DNA of 10,953 bases from Clostridiales bacterium (GTDB taxonomy: Bacteria; Bacillota; Clostridia; Oscillospirales; CAG-382). The translations under genes and the position numbers were made by a program. Position 1 is the first letter of the stretch; each line of letters opens with the position of its first letter. The DNA is taken from assembly GCA_003452915.1 (NCBI GenBank), contig DMMZ01000001.1, positions 1 through 10,953 of the forward strand, read 5' to 3'. The notes beneath the pieces are model-generated. The model saw only the letters and a program-made list of their open reading frames with translations, was not told where the DNA came from and did not search any database. This document shows positions 6,944 to 10,953 of this stretch, one piece after another.

Positions 6944-7750
6944 TTATGCTTTTTTATCTATTACCAGCCATTGCTTTTGAGCTTTGTTCCATCTGTTATA
7001 AAGTAGCTTGGCAATAAAACCTGCCGGAAGCACTTTACCTGCAATGCTGAATGAACGATTCAATACACCGGGAATATAAACATGCCTGTTGCGTTGTACT
7101 TTGGAAATTGTATTATGAGCGACCTTTTCCAGCTTATTCGTAGTTACACTGCCCCAAAAGCCTTGTGCGGCAATTCCGTTTAATGCATCCTGCGTTGTTG
7201 GTAAGCCACCTGGACACAGCGAAAGCACCGATACCTTCTGTCCTTTTAACTCCTGGCCGAGTGCAATTGAAAAGTCAAGCAAGAATCGTTTTGAAGCAGC
7301 GTAAGTTGCTTTTAATGGCATCGGGTATAACGATGCTAAGCTTGAAACAAATACTACATAAAATCTGCTGTTTGGACGTCGTAATAAAAGCGCTTGATTG
7401 GTTATACGCAAGGTTGCCTCGATATTAACACGAAGGATACTGGATATTTGTTTAAAACTGCGTTCGGTAAAACCACCCTCGTGATCAATACCAGCAACAT
7501 TCAACAGCATATCTAATTTAAAATCCTGTTCTCTTGCAAAAGTCATTAATTCTTCTACATCATTATCGTTCGTTATATCACAGCTTTTAGTCAAAATGCA
7601 AGTATTATACTGCCTTAACAAGCCTTGCTTTACTGTATATAATCCTGTTGCGTTTATATCTGTCAGGAGCAGATTATAACCTCTTTCTGCACAATCAATT
7701 GCGAAAGCACGTCCAAGACCGCCCGATGCACCTGTTATAAGAACATTCAT
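6944..7750 (-). CDS. Short-chain dehydrogenase/reductase (classical SDR)
   Basis: This 268-residue Rossmann-fold oxidoreductase has all the classical SDR motifs: TGASGGLG (6-13) for the dinucleotide, D31 at the end of strand 2 (suggesting NAD(H) rather than NADP(H)), NVAG (84-87), N109, S137, YAASK with Y150 and K154, and PGG (180-182). The C-terminus is basic and hydrophobic and resembles acyl-CoA/3-ketosteroid-type SDRs of the DltE/SDR-12-like group, though the substrate is unknown. It overlaps the upstream SDR gene by one base (TAATG), which implies translational coupling. GGAGG lies about 9 nt before its ATG. It is the last gene of the PadR operon and stops 5 nt before the terminator stem. 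Confidence 0.9.
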   Translation of the reverse strand: MNVLITGASGGLGRAFAIDCAERGYNLLLTDINATGLYTVKQGLLRQYNTCILTKSCDITNDNDVEELMTFAREQDFKLDMLLNVAGIDHEGGFTERSFKQISSILRVNIEATLRITNQALLLRRPNSRFYVVFVSSLASLYPMPLKATYAASKRFLLDFSIALGQELKGQKVSVLSLCPGGLPTTQDALNGIAAQGFWGSVTTNKLEKVAHNTISKVQRNRHVYIPGVLNRSFSIAGKVLPAGFIAKLLYNRWNKAQKQWLVIDKKA

Positions 7751-8601
7751 TAAATATAACCTCCGAATTTAATGCCGCATAGTTGCTCACTTATTCTGAA
7801 TAACTTATCTGCGTTTTCCCTGTTTACCTGCTTGCTGTATTTCTTCTTTATGCATAGATAATAATATAATCCCTGCGGTGTGTTTTCTTGTGAGCAAACC
7901 CAAGCATAAGTTTTTGCCGGTATTTCAGGTTTAACACCTTTCTTCTTACGTAATGACCAGATTAACCTGACAAGTCCACCAGTTTGCTTTAGTCCAATAT
8001 CAGTATTTACAAGTCCCGGGTCGATTCCGTATGCCATAACACCGCTTTGAGAAAATCTATCATTTATAGCATAAGCAAAAAGCATATTACATAGCTTTGT
8101 CTGTTTATATACCATCAAGGGGTTGTAGCCTTTTTTATACATAATATCCTTCCAGTGCATCCTCATCATTTTATGAGAATTACTTGAGGTGATCAGGACA
8201 CGTCCATTATCCTTTTGCAAATATGGCAACATATAATGAGTAAGCAAAAAAGGTGCAAGATGATTGAGTGCGAATTGTTGTTCATATCCATCCTCAGTGG
8301 TTGAATACCAGCTTCGCACACAACCGGCATTATTTATCAAAGCATATAGCTTACCCTCGCAATGCTCGTCAAGATGTTGGCTTAACTCTTCTGCAAGGCG
8401 TTTTACTTCTGATTGCTGCATTAAATCAGCTTGAAAAAAGGTTACTTTCTTGAGAAATTCATTTTGTAGCTGCATTTTTGCCGCTTCGATTTTTTCTTTT
8501 GAATGTCCCACACCTATAACATTGTAATCCAGCCCAAGCATCTCTTTGCAAACAGCAAAGCCTATGCCCGAGGTTGCTCCTGTAATAATCACAGTTTTCA
8601 T
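7750..8601 (-). CDS. Short-chain dehydrogenase, retinol-dehydrogenase-like
   Basis: This 283-residue SDR has TGATSGIG (7-14), NNAG (90-93), N113, S139/S140, YKQTK with Y165 and K169, and DPGLVNTDIG (194-203). The 25-residue spacing from Ser to the active Tyr and the PGxVxT pattern match the retinol dehydrogenase/protochlorophyllide reductase-like branch rather than the classical FabG type. The residues after strand 2 (GHSKEK, 32-37) give mixed cofactor signals. The protein is soluble with no leader. The ATG at 8601 lies 15 nt past the HAAS gene stop and has only a weak ribosome site, so coupling to upstream translation is likely. It differs clearly from the SDR gene downstream and is not a recent tandem copy. 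The substrate is not predictable. Confidence 0.9.
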   Translation of the reverse strand: MKTVIITGATSGIGFAVCKEMLGLDYNVIGVGHSKEKIEAAKMQLQNEFLKKVTFFQADLMQQSEVKRLAEELSQHLDEHCEGKLYALINNAGCVRSWYSTTEDGYEQQFALNHLAPFLLTHYMLPYLQKDNGRVLITSSNSHKMMRMHWKDIMYKKGYNPLMVYKQTKLCNMLFAYAINDRFSQSGVMAYGIDPGLVNTDIGLKQTGGLVRLIWSLRKKKGVKPEIPAKTYAWVCSQENTPQGLYYYLCIKKKYSKQVNRENADKLFRISEQLCGIKFGGYI

Positions 8602-8616
8602 ATATTCATCAGCTTT

Positions 8617-9336
8617 CTATATAAACCAGTTCCAAATGTGCCAGAATTCTATTGCTCCTGCGCTTAAAGCACATACAATATAACCGACAATAAAACTTAA
8701 TGCGAAAAATGTAAGAGAAATTAAGGCAACACTGCGAAGACGACGACGGTTCTTATTATTTAGCTGTGGATATTTAGCAAGCGAAGGGTAAACCGGCTTT
8801 CCCGAAGTAGCTGCAAACACATTTTTGTGGAAACGTAAATATGCACGTAATAATTGGTTTACATATAACAAACAATAAATTGTACCAACAGCAGATAAAA
8901 CCGCAAGTGACAGCATAAAAATCGAAAATATCAAAGCACATCCGTATGGCATTACGGGTATTAAATTATAAATATTAATATTACTGATAAAGCATATACC
9001 AATTGATGCTGACGATAATGCTAAAGCTGCTAAAATCAAAACCCAACTATATAAAAGGATAAATAGCATTGCCATAAATATATCAGCGAAAACAAAACCG
9101 ACTCCGATAATAACTTTATTGCTTTTAGATTTTTCGGTAACGGGTATAAGTGAATCAAATTGCTTTGCAAGCGTCTTTGGATCACCAAGCTTTGCAGCTA
9201 TTTCTTCTTCAGAATACCCATCTGCGAGTTTGAAACGGAAATGATCCTCGTATTCTGATAAGATATCTTCGATATCGTTTACATGGTTATCTCTGAGTGT
9301 TTTTTCTAAAACTCTGAAAAAATCTGCTTTTTTCAT
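8617..9336 (-). CDS. HAAS/DUF1700 family membrane protein
   Basis: This 239-residue protein has an N-terminal HAAS domain (about 1-63: helical, with SEYEDHF at 27-33 and YSEEEIAAKLGDPKTLAKQ at 41-59). About four TM helices follow (roughly 75-96, 97-118, 132-158 and 201-226). A basic cytosolic loop (NNKNRRRLR, 193-201) precedes the last helix. HAAS stands for HTH-associated alpha-helical signalling and is typically encoded beside PadR-type regulators, as here. It is thought to sense or transmit membrane or envelope signals to the regulator. The gene starts 3 nt past the PadR stop, and its GAGGGGGAT ribosome site lies inside the last PadR codons. In many Firmicutes the next gene is a DUF4097 protein; here it is an SDR. 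Confidence 0.88.
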   Translation of the reverse strand: MKKADFFRVLEKTLRDNHVNDIEDILSEYEDHFRFKLADGYSEEEIAAKLGDPKTLAKQFDSLIPVTEKSKSNKVIIGVGFVFADIFMAMLFILLYSWVLILAALALSSASIGICFISNINIYNLIPVMPYGCALIFSIFMLSLAVLSAVGTIYCLLYVNQLLRAYLRFHKNVFAATSGKPVYPSLAKYPQLNNKNRRRLRSVALISLTFFALSFIVGYIVCALSAGAIEFWHIWNWFI

Positions 9337-9339
9337 TTT

Positions 9340-9654
9340 TTATTTATCCCCCTCTAATAATTCTTCAACTGTTTTTATAAATCCAAGCCACTCGGATTTT
9401 TCGGAAAGGTATTGTGATTTGCCAAGTTCGGTAATCCTGTAATATTTTCGCGGTGGTCCGCCGCTTTCCTCCGACAGATAGGTTGTTACAAGGCCGTCAC
9501 TTTTTAGCTTGCGTAATATCGGGTATACAGTGCCGTCCGAAATATCTATTCGTTTTGCTATATATTCCGACACATCGTAACCATAACAGTCACGCTGATA
9601 CAGCATTGACAGGACGCATAACTCCAGAACTCCTTTTTTATATTGTGTGTTCAA
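9340..9654 (-). CDS. PadR family transcriptional regulator
   Basis: This 104-residue winged-helix repressor has LNTQYKKGVLELCVLSMLYQRDCYGYDV at the N-terminus, the wing motif DGTVYPILRKLKSDGLV, then the typical beta-wing ESGGPPRKYYRITELGK and a C-terminal dimerisation helix. The length is right for the short PadR class. The start is a TTG at 9654, which begins the usual family sequence (x-NTQYKKG) and has GAGAGG 8 nt upstream. ATGs further upstream at 9705 and 9732 lie in the -10 and -35 boxes, so they cannot be translated from this promoter. It heads the operon with the HAAS gene and two SDRs. Probable autoregulation is suggested by dyads overlapping its promoter. The inducing ligand is unknown. 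Confidence 0.93.
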   Translation of the reverse strand: MNTQYKKGVLELCVLSMLYQRDCYGYDVSEYIAKRIDISDGTVYPILRKLKSDGLVTTYLSEESGGPPRKYYRITELGKSQYLSEKSEWLGFIKTVEELLEGDK

Positions 9655-9675
9655 ATACTTCGCCTCTCTTTTTAG

Positions 9676-9700
9676 CAATAGTGTTCTTTGATTACTATTG
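9676..9700. promoter_or_regulatory. Dyad at the PadR start site, candidate operator
   Basis: CAATAGT (9676-9682) and ACTATTG (9694-9700) form a perfect 7-bp dyad with an 11-nt spacer. It spans the predicted transcription start (about 9697) and the first part of the leader. A winged-helix dimer such as PadR could bind it, and the leader RNA could also fold here. Operator function is an inference. Confidence 0.45.
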
Positions 9701-9703
9701 AAC

Positions 9704-9732
9704 ATTATACAGTAGTATTTTATATTTGTCAA
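9704..9732 (-). promoter_or_regulatory. Perfect sigma-A promoter of the PadR-HAAS-SDR operon
   Basis: On the minus strand TTGACA (9732-9727), 17 nt and TATAAT (9709-9704) match consensus at all positions. A short palindrome ATAC-N4-GTAT (9707-9718) overlaps the -10 and spacer, where a bound repressor would block the polymerase. Transcription starts near 9697, with a 43-nt leader to the TTG start. Confidence 0.88.
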
Positions 9733-9767
9733 TACTCTTTTAGAAATATTTTTTATTAATAAAAGAA

Positions 9768-9795
9768 ATTATTTATAAATAAATTTATAAATAAT
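9768..9795. repeat. 28-bp AT-only palindrome
   Basis: Two perfect 13-base arms (ATTATTTATAAAT and its complement) flank a 2-base centre. All 28 bases are A or T. It sits between the divergent PadR and nucleotidyltransferase promoters, about 36 nt beyond the PadR -35 box. It could be a regulator-binding site or simply a product of AT bias. It has no U-tract or GC stem, so it is not a terminator. Confidence 0.75.
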
Positions 9796-9816
9796 GAAAA
9801 ATATTTATATAAATAC

Positions 9817-9845
9817 TTCACAAAATGCGAAAAACATGCTATAAT
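9817..9845 (+). promoter_or_regulatory. Promoter for the nucleotidyltransferase gene
   Basis: TTCACA (9817-9822, 5/6 match) and TATAAT (9840-9845, perfect) are 17 nt apart. The predicted start near 9852 would give an unusually long leader of about 186 nt before the ATG at 10038. A TTGACA at 9853-9858 is not followed by a -10 at the right distance. Confidence 0.65.
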
Positions 9846-10037
9846 TATGTAATTGACACTATTATTTAATATGCAGAGGTAAAAGTTTGAAGATAAACTT
9901 TTTAAAACGGTTATGTGCCGTAAATGCGACATCGGATAGGCATAATTCTTAGTTATAAAATAGTTTTCATACATTACTTTTGATATAAATATTGGGGAAA
10001 ATCTGGCACTCGCCGGGGATAGGAATGGTCATTAAAT

Positions 10038-10943
10038 ATGAAAAGTAGCATTAATTTATCTAAGCGATTTGAAAATGCCGTTAATAGCTTTATAGAAAAA
10101 ATTAAAGATGATCAGAATATTATTGCCGTAATTGTTTACGGAAGCTTTTCTTATGATACCGTTTGGGAAAAAAGTGATATTGATACGACGGTTATTATCC
10201 GTGATCAGAAAATAGAAACACACAGTTATTGTATTGACGAAGATAACATAACAATAAATGTAGGATTGATGCAGAGGAGCGATTTTAAACGTTCATTGGA
10301 AAAGCAACTCGGAGGTTCAATAGATCATTCGGTTATGGCAAAGGGTAGAATTGTATATACAACCGATGAAAGTCTGTATGAATATTTTGAGGAATATAAA
10401 AAGGTTGGAAAAAGTGATATGGAGCGTTCATTGTTCTATAACTCTAATTATTTAATCAGTTATATGAATAAGGCGGAAAAGTGGATAAAGATAAAAAATG
10501 ATTTAACATATTCAAGACTTTATATATTAAAAGCTGCGGATGTCATAGCTCAGATGGAGATATGCAAAAACCTGGAGATACCGACCAGAGAAGCTATTTT
10601 GCAAGCAGAGAAGCTTAATCCGGAACTTATAAATAAATTCTACCAAATACCGATTTCTGGACCATTGAGTAAAGATGAACTGTATAAATTAATAAATGAA
10701 ATAGATAAATATCTGATGGATAATATTGAGCCGATTTTAAACGTAGTTAATGATAGTATGGGTGACGGCGAAATTAAAACAGTTACGCAGATATCTAATT
10801 ATTATAAATGTCCGTCGCACTTTATAATAAATATTTTCGAATACTTATACGAAAAAGGCTTTATAGAAAAATTATCACAAACCATCAGAATAACGCCAAA
10901 GAGTAAAATGGCAGTTGAAGAAATTGCATTTATACTAATTTGA
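10038..10943 (+). CDS. Nucleotidyltransferase-fold protein with C-terminal winged helix
   Basis: This 301-residue soluble protein has a Pol-beta/MNT-type nucleotidyltransferase domain over about residues 10-115. The signature GS-x10-DxD is visible as GSFSYDTVWEKSDID: G35, S36, D47 and D49. The third acidic residue is not obvious, because the expected second strand reads ITINVGLM (72-79). The middle (about 130-235) is helical and resembles the helical partner of such enzymes. The end (about 245-301, including VTQISNYYKCPSHFIINIFEYLYEKGFIEKLSQTIRITPKSK) looks like a winged helix, suggesting nucleic-acid binding. Possible roles include aminoglycoside-like modification, protein or tRNA modification, or a toxin-type transferase; I cannot choose. 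The ATG at 10038 has AGGA further upstream than usual (about 13 nt). The gene is complete and monocistronic in view. Confidence 0.82.
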   Translation: MKSSINLSKRFENAVNSFIEKIKDDQNIIAVIVYGSFSYDTVWEKSDIDTTVIIRDQKIETHSYCIDEDNITINVGLMQRSDFKRSLEKQLGGSIDHSVMAKGRIVYTTDESLYEYFEEYKKVGKSDMERSLFYNSNYLISYMNKAEKWIKIKNDLTYSRLYILKAADVIAQMEICKNLEIPTREAILQAEKLNPELINKFYQIPISGPLSKDELYKLINEIDKYLMDNIEPILNVVNDSMGDGEIKTVTQISNYYKCPSHFIINIFEYLYEKGFIEKLSQTIRITPKSKMAVEEIAFILI

Positions 10944-10953
10944 ATTAGAAACA

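Larger units (their letters stand above)
9733..10037. other. AT-rich divergent intergenic region
   Basis: No gene is supported in these 305 bases. The PadR-side half is extremely AT-rich with a 28-bp palindrome (9768-9795). The other half contains a plus-strand promoter (9817-9845) and, after it, a possible 186-nt leader for the nucleotidyltransferase gene. The leader has small inverted repeats: AAAAGTTT/AAACTTTT (9881-9888 and 9895-9902), TGCC/GGCA (9916-9919 and 9938-9941), and a CTGGC/GCCGG hairpin just before the start. I do not recognise a known riboswitch. A minus-strand open frame across part of this region has no protein-like character. Confidence 0.6.

Noticed and set aside
7165..7428. 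Plus-strand open frame inside the SDR gene
   Set aside because: It is a shadow of a gene with complete SDR motifs on the other strand.
6944..8601. The two SDR genes as a recent tandem duplication
   Set aside because: The motifs, Ser-Tyr spacing and C-termini differ and belong to different SDR branches.
9756..9974. Minus-strand 72-codon open frame in the divergent intergenic region
   Set aside because: The sequence is rich in F, Y, N and I as expected from translated AT-rich DNA, it has no ribosome site, and it runs across the palindrome and the plus-strand promoter.
9852..10037. Known riboswitch or T-box in the leader of the nucleotidyltransferase gene
   Set aside because: I compared it by eye with motifs of common classes (preQ1, fluoride, c-di-GMP, guanidine, T-box) and saw no diagnostic core. 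Only generic hairpins remain.
1..10953. CRISPR array, tRNA, rRNA, insertion sequence or integrase
   Set aside because: No regularly spaced direct repeats, cloverleaf-like segments, rRNA stretches, transposase motifs or terminal inverted repeats were seen on either strand.

Overview
The window looks like chromosomal DNA from a low-GC Gram-positive bacterium, most likely a gut-type Clostridia (Firmicutes/Bacillota). The base composition is AT-rich, Shine-Dalgarno sequences are strong (AAGGAGAG, GGAGG), promoters match the sigma-A consensus (TTGACA-N17-TATAAT occurs exactly twice), GTG and TTG starts are used, and intrinsic terminators carry clear U-tracts. The protein families also fit: a PadR/HAAS pair, a TerB_N/TerB_C protein, and a GSSVTYG-type SGNH hydrolase. 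The species cannot be named from the sequence alone.

Layout from left to right. 1-1662: a single minus-strand gene for a TerB_N/TerB_C protein, with its own promoter (1634-1662) and a probable terminator at the left edge. 1677-3565: a minus-strand two-gene operon, FtsX/MacB-like permease then LolD/MacB-like ATPase, with an extended -10 promoter and a strong terminator. 3627-5256: plus-strand SGNH hydrolase and an eight-helix membrane protein, closed by a terminator at 5220-5256. 5266-5736: a minus-strand soluble bacterial PH-domain protein with a perfect consensus promoter. 5762-6598: a plus-strand TauE/SafE-type transporter, followed directly by what looks like a frameshifted C-terminal scrap of an ABC-2 permease (6598-6898). 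6904-6938: a 14-bp perfect hairpin that can terminate from both sides. 6944-9732: a minus-strand operon PadR regulator - HAAS/DUF1700 membrane protein - two different short-chain dehydrogenases. 9733-10037: a non-coding AT-rich divergent region with a 28-bp palindrome, a plus-strand promoter and a long possible leader. 10038-10943: a plus-strand nucleotidyltransferase-fold protein with a C-terminal winged-helix-like segment.

The most system-like unit is the PadR-HAAS-SDR-SDR operon. The repressor and the HAAS protein are a known regulatory pairing. The two SDR genes are tightly coupled to it (15-nt gap, then a TAATG overlap), so a PadR-controlled, membrane-linked redox function is a fair inference, although the substrates are unknown. 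The TerB_N/TerB_C gene belongs to a family tied to stress or defence islands, but any partner would lie outside this window. The other genes look like independent accessory transcription units.
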